DNA of 64,000 nt from Flavobacteriaceae bacterium PS02338 (GCA_029959615.1 JASCOD010000003.1:248001-312000); one strand, 5' to 3'; positions 8,943 to 19,438 are shown, counted from the first letter of the stretch. Numbers and translations: made by a program. The notes: a model not told the origin generated them from the letters alone.

Positions 8943-11567
8943 ATGACTTTTAAGAAAAAAAATGCGTTTTATACTGGCCTTTTGAGCTGTCTCACCATCA
9001 TCGCCTTCAGTAATATTGCTTGGCAAAGTAGTGAGGAGGTAATGCTGAAAGGATCAAAACTAGATCTCCGTTGGAAAAAAGGAGAGAAAGGGTGGCGCAT
9101 TACTAATATTGCAGTTAAAGGCCAACAAAATTGGATACAGGTACCCAATCCAGAGGGGAATTACACGATACTTTATACCGCCGTTAAACCAGATACGGTG
9201 GAAGCGCCATTGTTTGATAAGAATGGCAAAAAGTCAAATTTTCCTGAACCTATTTACAAGTACATCACTTCCCATTGGAGTCAGGTAACGCAATCGGTAC
9301 AGTTAAATACTGCGGGGGAGGCGATTCATTTCTATCCAGATCAGATCACCAAAAATAAAGATCAGTCCCTCAACTTCTCTAAAGAAACAGGAACGGCAAG
9401 TGTCAATGCCTTATGGCAAATTGATCCAAAATTCCCTACAGATATTACGGTTAAAATAACCTTGAAAGCCAATAAAGACGGTTATTATTCTATCGCAAGT
9501 CCAACCGTGGCTACGGTTTCAAATGAGCAATTATCTTGGGGTTTAATGCCTGGGTATTTTCAGGGAGCAACAGTGGAAAAAGACTTGGTGAAAGCTTATG
9601 CCTACGGACAGGGAATCCCAGATAGGCCAATTGTGGTAAGGGAACGTACGGCAAGTACACTTTCGCCATTGATCAGTTCAAAAAATGGGGTAACCATGGC
9701 CGTTATTCCAGAGCCAGGTACAGGAAGAAACCCTTGGAGCAAAGATAAAAACACCCATAATGAATGGTTGTTGGGACTTTCGCTCATGAACAGAGCCGCA
9801 AAACTTTCACCAACGGCTTATCATCCAGTTTTAGGACAAAAAGGATCCTTCCTTAAAAAGGGAGAAACCACAAGCTTTACTTTTAGGTACTCGCTTCAAG
9901 CAGCAGATTGGTATACGGTATTTAAACATGCCGTTTATGATATTTATCGTTTCAAGGACTTTTTGGACTTGAAGCAAACTTCGCAGTCGCTAACAGAACG
10001 CATTTTGGCTATGCATAAATACGTGGTCGACGACAAAACCTCCATGTGGCGTACCGAACAGTATAAAAACCTAACCATAGGTGCACAGGCCTATCTTGGT
10101 GGCGTGTTGGGATCAGATAAGGATGCGATGAAAAACTCCGATTATGGGGCCATGTGGATGCTTTCGAATATCATGAAAGACTCCATTTTACAGCAACAAC
10201 GTCTGCCGTTTGCCCGTAATTTTAAATTGCTCCAACAAGAGGATAAACCAGGCTTTTTTGAAGGATCAGCTGCGGGGCAATATTACCTATCCAAAAGCAA
10301 AAAGTTTACAGAAGAGTGGGGGCCATATGTCGAACCTATTGGCGTAACCTATTACACCATGATGGATATCGGTAACATCTTGCTATTTGAACCAGGAGAT
10401 GCCGAATTAAAAGAAAAATTGAGGAAAGGTGCCGAGCGATTGTTGGCTTGGCAGGGGCAACAAGGCGAATGGGCGGTAGCTTACGACCATGCCTCCGAAA
10501 AGCAACTCTTTACAGAACTTCAAGATTTACGACCAACGTTTTACGGACTGTTGATTGCTTATAGAGTTTTGGGAGATCAAAAATATTTGACAGCGGCCTG
10601 TAAAGGTGCCGATTGGTATATCAAACAAGCGGTGGACAGTGGTCATTTTTTAGGCGTTTGTGGCGATACCAGATTTGTCCAGGATTTTGCTACAGGACAA
10701 AGTATCCAAGCATTATTGGATTTGTATGAACTCACCAAAAAAGACCTTTATCTAAAATCGGCCATTAAAGCGGCTAAATTTTATACCACTTCTATTTATA
10801 CGCACCCCATTCCTACAAAAGAGGTGAAAACGGTGAAAGGCATTACTCGTCAAGATTGGGAAATTAGCCAAGTAGGTTTAAGTTTTGAACATGGTGGAAG
10901 CATAGGCTCTGCCAATTCCCTTGGACCGATTTTATTGGCTAGTCATGCAGGTTTGTTTGTACGTATTTACGAGCTCACCAAAGATCCTATTTATTTAGAT
11001 ATGGCAAGAGCTGCTGCATGGGGCCGCGATGCTTTTGTAGACAAAAAAACAAGTGTAGCTTCTTATTACTGGACCGCTATGAATGCTGGGCCAGGTTCAT
11101 TCCCTCATCACGCTTGGTGGCAAATTGGTTGGATTACCGACTATCTGTTGTCGGAGGTTAAGCTCCGTTCTAACGGTGAAGTTTCCTTTCCAAGAGGATT
11201 TATTACCCCAAAAGTAGGGCCGCATCAAAGTTATGGCTTTGCCCAAGGAAAAGTCTATAGCACGCCCGTTTCATTAATGCTTAGTAATGGTTTGCTCAAA
11301 GCAGATAGCCCTTACTTGGATTATATCGAAGCCATTAATACAGATCAAAAGAAATGCTTTTTGGTGTTGCTCAATAACAGCAACAAGCCTTTAAGCACAA
11401 AAATCCATATCAATCCCGAGAAAATTCAGGGGGCTTCGGTAAGCAAAATTAAAAGTGCGGTATTCATGAACCCTGATTCAAGAAAACAACAATTTGCTGC
11501 TGCTGACCAAACATGGAATATCGAAATTGAAGCTTATGGTTTAAAAGTAATTGCCTTAAATTATTGA
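8943..11567 (+). CDS. Large secreted toroid-type protein of unknown family (874 aa)
   Basis: I do not recognise the exact family. A signal peptide or N-terminal anchor (GLLSCLTIIAFSNIAW) is followed by a beta-rich half (about 30-320). A helical half with repeated helix pairs (about 340-750; GADWYIKQ, LLDLYELTKKDLYLKSAIKAA, FVRIYELTKDPIYLDMARAA) looks like an (alpha/alpha)6 toroid. A small beta domain ends the protein. This layout is common in glycoside hydrolases, phosphorylases and polysaccharide lyases. Short motifs are shared with the two proteins at 11567 and 24275: VGLSFEHGG (Glu649) matches VGLGLEQP, and PHHAWWQIGWITDYLLSE (His722-His723) matches YHHISPHLAFTLDFLVTE. The stop overlaps the next start by one base. 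It is probably a glycan-degrading enzyme (inference). Confidence 0.7.
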   Translation: MTFKKKNAFYTGLLSCLTIIAFSNIAWQSSEEVMLKGSKLDLRWKKGEKGWRITNIAVKGQQNWIQVPNPEGNYTILYTAVKPDTVEAPLFDKNGKKSNFPEPIYKYITSHWSQVTQSVQLNTAGEAIHFYPDQITKNKDQSLNFSKETGTASVNALWQIDPKFPTDITVKITLKANKDGYYSIASPTVATVSNEQLSWGLMPGYFQGATVEKDLVKAYAYGQGIPDRPIVVRERTASTLSPLISSKNGVTMAVIPEPGTGRNPWSKDKNTHNEWLLGLSLMNRAAKLSPTAYHPVLGQKGSFLKKGETTSFTFRYSLQAADWYTVFKHAVYDIYRFKDFLDLKQTSQSLTERILAMHKYVVDDKTSMWRTEQYKNLTIGAQAYLGGVLGSDKDAMKNSDYGAMWMLSNIMKDSILQQQRLPFARNFKLLQQEDKPGFFEGSAAGQYYLSKSKKFTEEWGPYVEPIGVTYYTMMDIGNILLFEPGDAELKEKLRKGAERLLAWQGQQGEWAVAYDHASEKQLFTELQDLRPTFYGLLIAYRVLGDQKYLTAACKGADWYIKQAVDSGHFLGVCGDTRFVQDFATGQSIQALLDLYELTKKDLYLKSAIKAAKFYTTSIYTHPIPTKEVKTVKGITRQDWEISQVGLSFEHGGSIGSANSLGPILLASHAGLFVRIYELTKDPIYLDMARAAAWGRDAFVDKKTSVASYYWTAMNAGPGSFPHHAWWQIGWITDYLLSEVKLRSNGEVSFPRGFITPKVGPHQSYGFAQGKVYSTPVSLMLSNGLLKADSPYLDYIEAINTDQKKCFLVLLNNSNKPLSTKIHINPEKIQGASVSKIKSAVFMNPDSRKQQFAAADQTWNIEIEAYGLKVIALNY

Positions 11568-14500
11568 TGATGAAACAACAGGTTAATGCTGATAGAAAGT
11601 ATTTGAAAACAGGTTTTACCATATTGCTTGCTTGCTTTTTTACTGTAAATACTTACGGGCAAGCACCAACAAACTATCTGATAGAAGCCGAAGATTTTCA
11701 ATTCCCAGGCGGATGGGCATTGGGTAAAGAGGCGGGAACAAATGTTTCTGGAAAAGGAGCGCTCATTGGGTCTGCGGCTGCGGAGCCTACTACCGACGCA
11801 TTTACGGTAATTAAAATAGCCAACAAAGGCAGTTACTTTGTGTGGACCAAGTCAAGAGACTACGCTGAAAATAAACCAGGAACAAGAAAATATCTTTTGA
11901 TCTGCAATGATGAGCCATTGGGCACAGAATCTGGCGCTCATTTAAAAGAAGGTTATTATTGGGAAAAAGTAGGTAAAGTGACCTTAAATGCTGGCGAAAA
12001 TCTGTTAAGGCTAAAAAATACCAAGTTAAGTTTTGCCCGTTGCGATGCTGTTTTTTTTACCACCGATGAATCTTTTGATCCTAACCAAAAAGAGCAATCA
12101 CTCAATAGCTACTATTTAAAACCAGTTCAGGTTGCCCAAAGCCAAGCGCAGGTAAATATCACTACGCCAATTCGCTTCACTAAAAAAGAAAAAGTACTTG
12201 GCACCTTAACCAATGGCAAGCTAAAACTGACCATACAGGAAGTTTTGGACGCCAAGACAAACAAAAAACAGATTGTTACCCTCTCCGAAGTTTTTCAGGA
12301 TAACAAATGGGTAAGCCTTAGCCAAAATGCAGAAGAAAATAGGATTTTCCTGTTAAGAGCTAAAAAGCCTAAAATTGAATTTGGACCCTACTATGCCTCG
12401 TGGAAAAATGCATCGAGCATCACCACCTTTTCTGCTAATGGGAAATCTTATCAGGTAATGGATCCAAATGGTGCTAAAAATCCATTTTTTGCTGGCGATT
12501 TGCTTTTGTGCAAACCAACGGCTGTTACACAAGTATCATCCGAAGAAATTAAAATTACCTATTTAACCGAAGAAGGAAACGAAGTAAAAGGCACTTGGAA
12601 ATTGAAGTCCGAATCGGCCAATTACGAATTGACTTTGGAATATACAGCCAAGGAAGAAGGTGCTTACAGTTTTGTGGTTTCGGCTTTTCAAGCTGTGGCG
12701 GCCAATAGCGTAAAAAATGTGCAGTTGCCTCCCATGTTCAACTATACCCGTATTCCGCAGGAACCGCTGTTGGTGCCTAGCGCCATGACGCCCCAGCCTT
12801 TGGCCATTGTAGAGGTGGCCAGTACAGGTAAACCTTTAAGTTTATTTGTGTCGGGCGTAGCCGATGAGTTCCCTTTGGATTGGGCAAAAGATGTAAGCTC
12901 ACGCATGGGTTTTTCACTTAAAAACGAATTGAATGAAGTACAGCCTGTGGCTTTTGCACCAGTGTTGGGTTTAAGCGATTCGAAATTGCTGAAAGGGGCA
13001 ACTTTAAAAAGAAAATTTAACATCGGTGCTGTCTCTGGGAATTGGAATGAGGCTTTGGTTTATATCTCTAACCACATTTATCAGGTAAAAGATTATCGCC
13101 TACAAGATTCTACCTCTTTAACCAATGCGGCCTTTAACATCATCGATTTGATCAAAAATGAGGATGCTTCAGGATGGAACCCAAAGCTGAAAGGTTTTTA
13201 TGATATAGAAGCCGATCCTAAAATTGCACCAACCGTAGCACAATCATCGCCTTTGGCCATTGTTTCTGCTTCGGTACTGAGCAAAGATGAAGATTTATAT
13301 TTGACCCGTGCCCTGCCAACCATAGAATACACCCTTTCGCGTAGCGCATTCAGATGGGCAACAGGCGTAGGTGCACCGTATAACCCTACCAAACAGTCGC
13401 TCGAATTAAACCCTTACAAAAACGTACAATTTAACACCGCTTATTTCGAATCGCTTAATCAATTGTTGGAGCAGAAAAACCCTTGGTTGTTGCAAGTGGC
13501 CATGCCAGACCAGCTGCCCCGGAAACTTTCGGGCTATTCGGTAAACATCCCTGCATGGACGCAAGAATTAGCCGCCTATCGCCTTACAAAAGATAAAAAA
13601 TGGCTTAATGAAGCTGTTTCACACGCCAAAGATTTTATACAAAATGACGTATATGGCGCCAAAAGCAATTTGCTTACCGCTCAACCATTTTATAACACTT
13701 CGTTTTATCCCTACTGGTGGGATTTGATGGATCTTTATGAAGTGACTAAAGATGCTTCGTTTGCAAAAGCTGCAGAGTATGCTTCATATTTTACCATCGC
13801 GGGTATCCGTTCTTATCCAGCGGTTGAAGATAAAATGCAGTTGATCCACGAAGGAAACCAATATGAAGGCAATACCAATTTATGGTGGAAAAATGGCGAT
13901 AAATTTCGTTTGGGCTTTCCCCGTCGTGCTGGAGATGTGAAAGAGAAAGAAGTTCCGCAGTCGTTAATTTCTCCTGTGGGACTTGGCTTAGAGCAACCTA
14001 GTACCTTCTTTTTGCCGAATAAAAATGTTCGCCATATTTTTATGTCAACCTGGGCGCCGCATTTGCTTCGGATGGCTGAATATAATAAACGAGATATTTT
14101 TGAAATATACGCTCGTAACTCCATTATTGGGCGTTTTTCTGGTTATCCTGGTTACTATGCCACAGGTTATACCGACCTTACTTACCGTGCCGAATATCCT
14201 TACAAAGGCCCAGATATCAATTCCATTTACTATCACCATATTTCTCCGCACCTGGCTTTTACCTTAGATTTTTTGGTGACTGAGGCCGTACAAAGATCAC
14301 AGGGACGAATCAGTTTTCCTTGGGGCAAGCAAGAAGGTTTTGTTTGGTTTAACAACCGAATTTATGGCGGTGGAAAAGGAACCATTTACGACGATGCTAA
14401 TGCCAGTATCTGGCTGAAAAAAGGCTTGGTGAGCATTGATATTCCCGAAATCAATTACCTTACCGCCAAATCAAAGGACCGCTTTTGGGTCATCTTATTA

Positions 14501-15028
14501 AACGAATCCAGCAAGCAACAACAGTTTAACCTTAAGCTTAATGCCAACGAAATAGGGATTAAAAATGCAGGAATTAAACTTTATCAGGGTCAAACTTCCG
14601 AACCAGTAGGTGCACTATCTGCTGAACATCAAATAAAAGCAACAGTAGCTGGAAAAGGTATGGTTGCTTATGCTTTCCCACTTCAAACAAACGCGGTAGA
14701 AAAAGAACTTTTGCCAATAAAGGAGGGAATGAAAGAAATTAATTTAGGAGCACCTTGGGGTACCCTGTATGCTTTCAGAATTCGTTCCCCATTTGGTTGG
14801 GATTCTATTTATACCTATTTAAGTACTTCGCCAATAACAGGTGCCGAGGCAGAGTTGGTCATTAATGATGATGCAGCTAATGGAGTTAAATGTTTGACAT
14901 ATCCTTATGAATGGTCCTTTAATAAAATCGACCCACATCAGCCTGTAAGTATCAGTGTGAACCTGAAAAGCAAAGATAAGAACGAAGTACGTCAGGTTCA
15001 TCTCACCTTGGAAGGTGTAAAACCATGA
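11567..15028 (+). CDS. Large secreted toroid-type protein with N-terminal binding-like domain (1153 aa)
   Basis: A putative carbohydrate-active enzyme of unnamed family. A signal peptide ends at NTYGQ. It is followed by a beta domain (about 37-175, NYLIEAEDFQFPGGW to RCDAVFFTTDESFDP) that resembles carbohydrate-binding modules opening with EAE. Then come a beta-sandwich (about 190-500), a helical toroid (about 505-930; KGFYDIEADP, ALPTIEYTLSRSAF, NTSFYPYWWDLMDLYEVTK) and C-terminal beta domains. Glu809 (VGLGLEQP) and His890-His891 are shared with both relatives in this PUL. The protein at 24275 has the same architecture throughout. The start is ATG at 11567 or 11570, overlapping the upstream stop, so translation is probably coupled. 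Confidence 0.7.
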   Translation: MMKQQVNADRKYLKTGFTILLACFFTVNTYGQAPTNYLIEAEDFQFPGGWALGKEAGTNVSGKGALIGSAAAEPTTDAFTVIKIANKGSYFVWTKSRDYAENKPGTRKYLLICNDEPLGTESGAHLKEGYYWEKVGKVTLNAGENLLRLKNTKLSFARCDAVFFTTDESFDPNQKEQSLNSYYLKPVQVAQSQAQVNITTPIRFTKKEKVLGTLTNGKLKLTIQEVLDAKTNKKQIVTLSEVFQDNKWVSLSQNAEENRIFLLRAKKPKIEFGPYYASWKNASSITTFSANGKSYQVMDPNGAKNPFFAGDLLLCKPTAVTQVSSEEIKITYLTEEGNEVKGTWKLKSESANYELTLEYTAKEEGAYSFVVSAFQAVAANSVKNVQLPPMFNYTRIPQEPLLVPSAMTPQPLAIVEVASTGKPLSLFVSGVADEFPLDWAKDVSSRMGFSLKNELNEVQPVAFAPVLGLSDSKLLKGATLKRKFNIGAVSGNWNEALVYISNHIYQVKDYRLQDSTSLTNAAFNIIDLIKNEDASGWNPKLKGFYDIEADPKIAPTVAQSSPLAIVSASVLSKDEDLYLTRALPTIEYTLSRSAFRWATGVGAPYNPTKQSLELNPYKNVQFNTAYFESLNQLLEQKNPWLLQVAMPDQLPRKLSGYSVNIPAWTQELAAYRLTKDKKWLNEAVSHAKDFIQNDVYGAKSNLLTAQPFYNTSFYPYWWDLMDLYEVTKDASFAKAAEYASYFTIAGIRSYPAVEDKMQLIHEGNQYEGNTNLWWKNGDKFRLGFPRRAGDVKEKEVPQSLISPVGLGLEQPSTFFLPNKNVRHIFMSTWAPHLLRMAEYNKRDIFEIYARNSIIGRFSGYPGYYATGYTDLTYRAEYPYKGPDINSIYYHHISPHLAFTLDFLVTEAVQRSQGRISFPWGKQEGFVWFNNRIYGGGKGTIYDDANASIWLKKGLVSIDIPEINYLTAKSKDRFWVILLNESSKQQQFNLKLNANEIGIKNAGIKLYQGQTSEPVGALSAEHQIKATVAGKGMVAYAFPLQTNAVEKELLPIKEGMKEINLGAPWGTLYAFRIRSPFGWDSIYTYLSTSPITGAEAELVINDDAANGVKCLTYPYEWSFNKIDPHQPVSISVNLKSKDKNEVRQVHLTLEGVKP

Positions 15029-15048
15029 AACCATAAATAAACTTGACG

Positions 15049-16479
15049 ATGTTTTATAAAAAAGCTTGTTTAACAGTCGGATTGATGCTCTCTTTAGCTT
15101 GTTATGCGCAAAAAAACACATCCGTGAGTAAAGAAACTCAAGAAAGGGAACGGCTTATTGCTGCCAGTCAAGCGGGGGCATTGCCGTTGTTTTTCGATCC
15201 ATTAGTACCCGCAACACCTACAGTTACGCCTGGTACTTTTAGTGATCCCAACGATTTCGTGGTAAGAAAAGGGCTGCCTAATTTTTTTAACAAGGCGAAA
15301 AAGAAACAACCTTTGGTGATAGGATACATAGGCGGAAGCATTACCCGTGGCATCAACTTGTATAGAATGCAATCGGCCAAGTTTATCCAAGAAATGTACC
15401 CTAATACCAAAATGCAGTTTATTAATGCAGGGATATCAGGTACAGGAACTGATTTGGGTGCCTGTAGAATTCAGGAGCAAGTACTGCAATACAAACCTGA
15501 TTTGGTTTTTGTGGAATTTGCCGTGAACAATGCTTTTGCAGAAGGAATGGAAGGCATCATTCGCCAGATATGGAAAGCCAACCCCCAAACGGATATTTGT
15601 TTGCTATACACCATTTACAGTGGGCAGACCAAGACTTACGCCAGCGGAAAAATTCCTCCAAATATTCTTGGCCTCGAAAAATTAGCGGACTACTATCAAA
15701 TACCTTCGGTACATATGGGCCTTGAAGCCAGTATGCTCGAAAAAGAAGATAAGCTTCTTTGGAAAGCTCCAGCAGGAACCAAAACAGATAAAATTATTTT
15801 CTCTAACGACGGTACGCATCCTGTGGAAGCAGGAGGGAATTTATACGCTCAGGCAATTGCACGTTCGTTCCTTAAAATGCAGAACTACGCCGAAAATAGA
15901 AAGCACGAATTACCAAAACCTTTGTTGGCAGATAATTGGGAAGAAGCAAAAATGCTTGCCCCAGCTGTCGCTCAGTTTAGTAAGGGCTGGACTAAGTTTG
16001 ACCCTAATGGATTGGCAGATTTTAAGCAGTTTGCAGGTTGGTTCCCTTATGTAATGAAGGCCGAAAAACCTGGGGAATACTTCACGTTTAAATTTAAGGG
16101 CAACATGATTGGCTTTTTTGATATTGGTGGTCCAGAAGTGGGACAGCTCACTTTGGAAATTGATGGGAAGAAAACCACCATCCAAAAACAGGTGGGAACA
16201 TTGGCGTTAAAAACCCAAACAGCAAACAATACCGAAGACCTGATCAACAGGTTTAACTTCTATTGCAATAACAGGTACAGGGGACAGGCTGAATTTTTTG
16301 AATTGCCAGAGGGGATACATACCGTGAAGTTTACCGTGTCTGATATTATTCCCGACAAGAAGCAAATTTTGGGAGAAAGTCAGGCGGCTGATATAACGGC
16401 TAATCCAGCTAAATACCAGAAAACGGTAGCCTACATTGGGAAAATATTGATCAAAGGAGAGATACTTCCTATGAATTGA
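15049..16479 (+). CDS. SGNH/GDSL-family esterase with C-terminal beta domain
   Basis: A secreted esterase, likely removing acetyl or other acyl groups from the target glycan. A signal peptide ends at CYAQ. The SGNH blocks are visible: GYIGGSIT with nucleophile Ser97, NAGISGTGTD with its glycine, EFAVNNAF with Asn160, and NDGTHPVEAGG with Asp254 and His257. The last 180 residues form a beta-rich accessory domain (FKFKGNMIGFFDIGGPEVGQ). ATG at 15049 is preferred over TTG at 15043, because it opens directly into the signal peptide. It lies 20 bases after the toroid-type gene and belongs to the same operon. Confidence 0.85.
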   Translation: MFYKKACLTVGLMLSLACYAQKNTSVSKETQERERLIAASQAGALPLFFDPLVPATPTVTPGTFSDPNDFVVRKGLPNFFNKAKKKQPLVIGYIGGSITRGINLYRMQSAKFIQEMYPNTKMQFINAGISGTGTDLGACRIQEQVLQYKPDLVFVEFAVNNAFAEGMEGIIRQIWKANPQTDICLLYTIYSGQTKTYASGKIPPNILGLEKLADYYQIPSVHMGLEASMLEKEDKLLWKAPAGTKTDKIIFSNDGTHPVEAGGNLYAQAIARSFLKMQNYAENRKHELPKPLLADNWEEAKMLAPAVAQFSKGWTKFDPNGLADFKQFAGWFPYVMKAEKPGEYFTFKFKGNMIGFFDIGGPEVGQLTLEIDGKKTTIQKQVGTLALKTQTANNTEDLINRFNFYCNNRYRGQAEFFELPEGIHTVKFTVSDIIPDKKQILGESQAADITANPAKYQKTVAYIGKILIKGEILPMN

Positions 16480-16480
16480 T

Positions 16481-16510
16481 TTTGAAAATTAGAAATAATT
16501 CATAAATTTG
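16481..16510 (+). promoter_or_regulatory. Internal PUL promoter
   Basis: TTTG at 16481-16484, an 18-base spacer and TAAATTTG at 16503-16510 match the Bacteroidota promoter consensus. The spacing is the same as at 365-394, and operator site C follows at once. Confidence 0.6.
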
Positions 16511-16516
16511 ATTTTT

Positions 16517-16541
16517 AACCATACCAGACCAAACCAGTTTG
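16517..16541. promoter_or_regulatory. Putative GntR operator, site C
   Basis: ACCATACCAGACCAAACC followed by AGTTTG. It shares AAACCAGTTTG exactly with site B and starts seven bases after the -7 element, so it would cover the transcription start of the esterase gene. Confidence 0.55.
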
Positions 16542-16599
16542 CTTTTATTGATTGCTTCAATTGACAAGTTATGTACTGAATTCGAAAATTATTACACAA

Positions 16600-17550
16600 A
16601 TGAACTACACTAAAATGATCGTACAAAAGATCGAGCGTGCAAAAAAGATTTTCTTTTTGGCAATTGCCTTCATGCTGTTAAGCAATTTTACCTATGGGCA
16701 AAGCAAAAATGATACCCTTCGCATATTTTTGATTGGCAATAGTTTTTCTCAAAATGCATCTGCCTACTTGCCTGCGATAGCTAAAGAGAGAGGAAAGCAT
16801 TTGATCATCGGTAGGGTAGAATTACCGGGACATTCTTTGGAGCAGCACTGGAAATACGTGGAGGCAGCAGAAGCCAATCCCGAAAGCGCAGAAGGCAGAC
16901 CGTATAAAGGAAAATCTTTACGTACGCTACTGTCAGAAGGAAAGTGGGATATCATTACTTTACAACAAGCTTCTTACCTTTCGGCAGATAAAGAAAGCTA
17001 TACACCCTATGCCCAAAAGCTTTACGACTTCGTGAAGTCCATTCAGCCAAAAGCAGAGGTGGTATTACATCAAACTTGGGCCTACCGTACCGATGCAAAA
17101 ACTTTTGGTAGGGTAGCTGCTGGACAGTTGGCGCAAAATCAGGCCGAAATGTGGCAAAAATCTAGAGAGGCTTACCACGCAGCAGCCAAACAATTGAAAG
17201 TAAGACTAATCCCCGTAGGAGATGCTTTTGAGGAAGTGGCTACGGGTAAGGAATATGCTTATCAAAAAGATACTGCATTTGATTTTGCCAATCCAACATA
17301 CCCTAATCTACCAAATCAGTTCAATTCGTTGAACATGGGTTATTCTTGGAAAAACAATAAGGAATTTACTTTTGATGCCAACCACGCTAACGAAGCTGGA
17401 AGATATTTAGGCGGATTGATTTGGTACGCTTTTCTATTTAAAGATTCCCCTGAGAACATCCAATTTGTACCGAATAAAGTTCCTGTAGATTTTGCAAAGT
17501 ATTTGAGAAAAGTGGCTGCGCAAACCATTAAAAACTCAAATAAAAAATAG
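16600..17550 (+). CDS. DUF4886-like SGNH hydrolase
   Basis: A secreted hydrolase of the SGNH superfamily, distinct from the one at 15049. A signal peptide ends at FTYGQ. The opening strand RIFLIGNSFSQNASAYL carries the putative nucleophile Ser48. WDIITLQQASYLS lies at the third block, and FDANHANEAGRYL carries the C-terminal Asp/His pair. This matches the DUF4886 pattern. ATG at 16600 is chosen because the reading frame upstream gives no signal-like sequence. It has its own promoter and operator (16481-16541). A role in de-acylating the PUL glycan is inferred from context. Confidence 0.78.
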   Translation: MNYTKMIVQKIERAKKIFFLAIAFMLLSNFTYGQSKNDTLRIFLIGNSFSQNASAYLPAIAKERGKHLIIGRVELPGHSLEQHWKYVEAAEANPESAEGRPYKGKSLRTLLSEGKWDIITLQQASYLSADKESYTPYAQKLYDFVKSIQPKAEVVLHQTWAYRTDAKTFGRVAAGQLAQNQAEMWQKSREAYHAAAKQLKVRLIPVGDAFEEVATGKEYAYQKDTAFDFANPTYPNLPNQFNSLNMGYSWKNNKEFTFDANHANEAGRYLGGLIWYAFLFKDSPENIQFVPNKVPVDFAKYLRKVAAQTIKNSNKK

Positions 17551-17598
17551 TTTACGAGAATTGGGGATATATTAGAGAAACAAACTTTTTATAAACCC

Positions 17599-17686
17599 CG
17601 TAATTGCGAGGTACGAAGCAATCTTAAAGAGGTTGTTTTTATTGCCTAGCGATTGTTGTAGGATTGCTTCGTACCTCGCAATGACG
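17599..17686. repeat. Hairpin repeat, copy R2
   Basis: The arms at 17599-17623 and 17662-17686 are inverted repeats with one mismatch. The interior, read on the minus strand, resembles the interior of R1 (ctacaac, gctaggt/gctaggc and ctttaa in the same order), so this copy is inverted relative to R1. Confidence 0.88.
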
Positions 17687-17727
17687 TTATTAATGCCTAA
17701 CTTTTAAATATCAACACTTAATTAAGA

Positions 17728-19413
17728 ATGAACTCGCTAATAGATACCTCCGTTATAGTTGTTTTTTCAGTATTTATCCTCATCATCGGTTTGTTGTTTT
17801 CACGAACAGGTCGTAACCTCAAGTCATTTTTCGCGGGTGGCGAAGCAGTGCCATGGTTTATTGGAGGTTTATCGCTTTTCATGAGCTTTTTCTCAGCAGG
17901 TACCTTTGTAGCTTGGGGCTCAATTGCTTACAAGTATGGTTGGGTAGCTGTTACCATTCAGTGGACCATGTGTATTGGTGGTTTGGTTACAGGTTTGTAC
18001 CTAGCGCCTAAATGGAAAGCCACTGGAAGCTTAACCGCTGCAGAATTTATCAAAGAAAGACTTGGCGAGAAAGTTCAAAAAAGCTTCATCTACATCTTTA
18101 TGTTGGTGTCATTGTTCATCAAAGGCTCGGTATTATATTCAGTTTCTAAATTGGTGGGCTCCTCTCTTGAGTTCCCATTAGTACCTGTAACCGTGGTGTT
18201 GGGTATCTTGATGATTGCTTATACTGCCGTAGGCGGTTTGTGGGCAGTAATGGTAACCGATATTTTGCAGTTTGTGATTTTAACGGCAGCAGTGTTGCTG
18301 ATTATCCCTTTGGCTTTTACGGAAGCGGGTGGGATACAGAATTTCTTAACCAAGGTTCCCGATGATTTTTTTCAGCCTGTTAATGGCGAATACACTTGGG
18401 GATTTATTGGTGCTTTTGCCCTATACCACATTTTTTATATTGGTGGTAACTGGACTTTTGTGCAACGTTACACTAGTGTAGATACACCAAAATCGGCTTC
18501 TAAAGTGGCCTTTCTTTTTGCTGGCTTATATATTCTAAGTCCAGTATTGTGGATGTTGCCACCGATGATTTACCAAACCATTAATCCTGGTTTATCAGGT
18601 ATCGAAACCGAGAATGCCTACCTTATGGTTTGTAAGCAGGTACTGCCAGCAGGCTTAATGGGCTTGATATTAACGGGGATGTATTTTTCTACTTCGGCTT
18701 CTGCCAATACGGCGTTAAATGTGGTTTCAGCGGTGTTTACCAACGATATCTATAAAGGCAACATTAATCCTAAAGCAAGCGATGAGCAGTTAATGAAAGT
18801 GGCCCGTACTTCTTCTTGGTGCTTCGGTTTCGGAATGATTGGCATAGCGTTAATTGTACCTTATATCGGAGGTATTGTCGAATTTACGTTAAGTGTTGGT
18901 GCCATTACTGGCGGCCCTTTATTGGCACCTCCAATTTGGGCGTTGTTCTCTAAACGAATCACAGGAAAGGTAACTATTTTGGTGACCATGATCAGTTTAG
19001 CAGTAAACCTAATATTTAAAATAATGCTTCCATTGGTGTTTGATTACAAATTAAGCCGTGGAAGTGAAATGCTATTAGGTGTATTATTGCCATTTGCTTT
19101 GTTGGTGATTTACGAAATCTATGCCGCATCAAAAGGATTGATCAGTAAAGAATACTTGCAATTACAGGAGCGCAAAGCGGTGCGTAAAGCAACGGTTGTT
19201 CAAGTAGACGAAGCGGAACTTGCTGAAACCAGAAAGCAGAATAAATTTGGTTTACAGGTCATCTCGTTTTCACTGGCATTTATAGCATTGTTGCTGTTTG
19301 TACTCTGTGCTTTTACCGCAAAAGCAACAGGTATGGTGGCAGTCATTGCAACAATCATCTTGTTAAGCGCATTAATTCCATTTAGAGCTTCTAGAAAAGC
19401 GGTGGTGGGGTAA
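17728..19413 (+). CDS. Sodium/solute symporter (SSS family)
   Basis: An inner-membrane sodium-coupled importer, here most likely for a sugar or uronate released by the PUL enzymes. It has about 14 hydrophobic segments. Typical SSS features are FSRTGRNLKSFFAGGEAVPW, SLFMSFFSAGTFVAWGSIAYKYG and FLAPKW-like LYLAPKWKATGSLTAAEF, followed by FSTSASANTALNVVSAVFTNDIY. The C-terminal part holds a charged loop (about 475-510) before the last two helices. Length (561) fits the family. It lies after repeat R2 and before a strong hairpin, so it may close the transcription unit. The substrate is not known. Confidence 0.9.
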   Translation: MNSLIDTSVIVVFSVFILIIGLLFSRTGRNLKSFFAGGEAVPWFIGGLSLFMSFFSAGTFVAWGSIAYKYGWVAVTIQWTMCIGGLVTGLYLAPKWKATGSLTAAEFIKERLGEKVQKSFIYIFMLVSLFIKGSVLYSVSKLVGSSLEFPLVPVTVVLGILMIAYTAVGGLWAVMVTDILQFVILTAAVLLIIPLAFTEAGGIQNFLTKVPDDFFQPVNGEYTWGFIGAFALYHIFYIGGNWTFVQRYTSVDTPKSASKVAFLFAGLYILSPVLWMLPPMIYQTINPGLSGIETENAYLMVCKQVLPAGLMGLILTGMYFSTSASANTALNVVSAVFTNDIYKGNINPKASDEQLMKVARTSSWCFGFGMIGIALIVPYIGGIVEFTLSVGAITGGPLLAPPIWALFSKRITGKVTILVTMISLAVNLIFKIMLPLVFDYKLSRGSEMLLGVLLPFALLVIYEIYAASKGLISKEYLQLQERKAVRKATVVQVDEAELAETRKQNKFGLQVISFSLAFIALLLFVLCAFTAKATGMVAVIATIILLSALIPFRASRKAVVG

Positions 19414-19438
19414 TATATGCTGTTACTGAATATAGTTT

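Noticed and set aside
9602..9787. Short minus-strand frames within the 8943 gene
   Set aside because: Under 70 codons, antisense to a long gene with coherent motifs.
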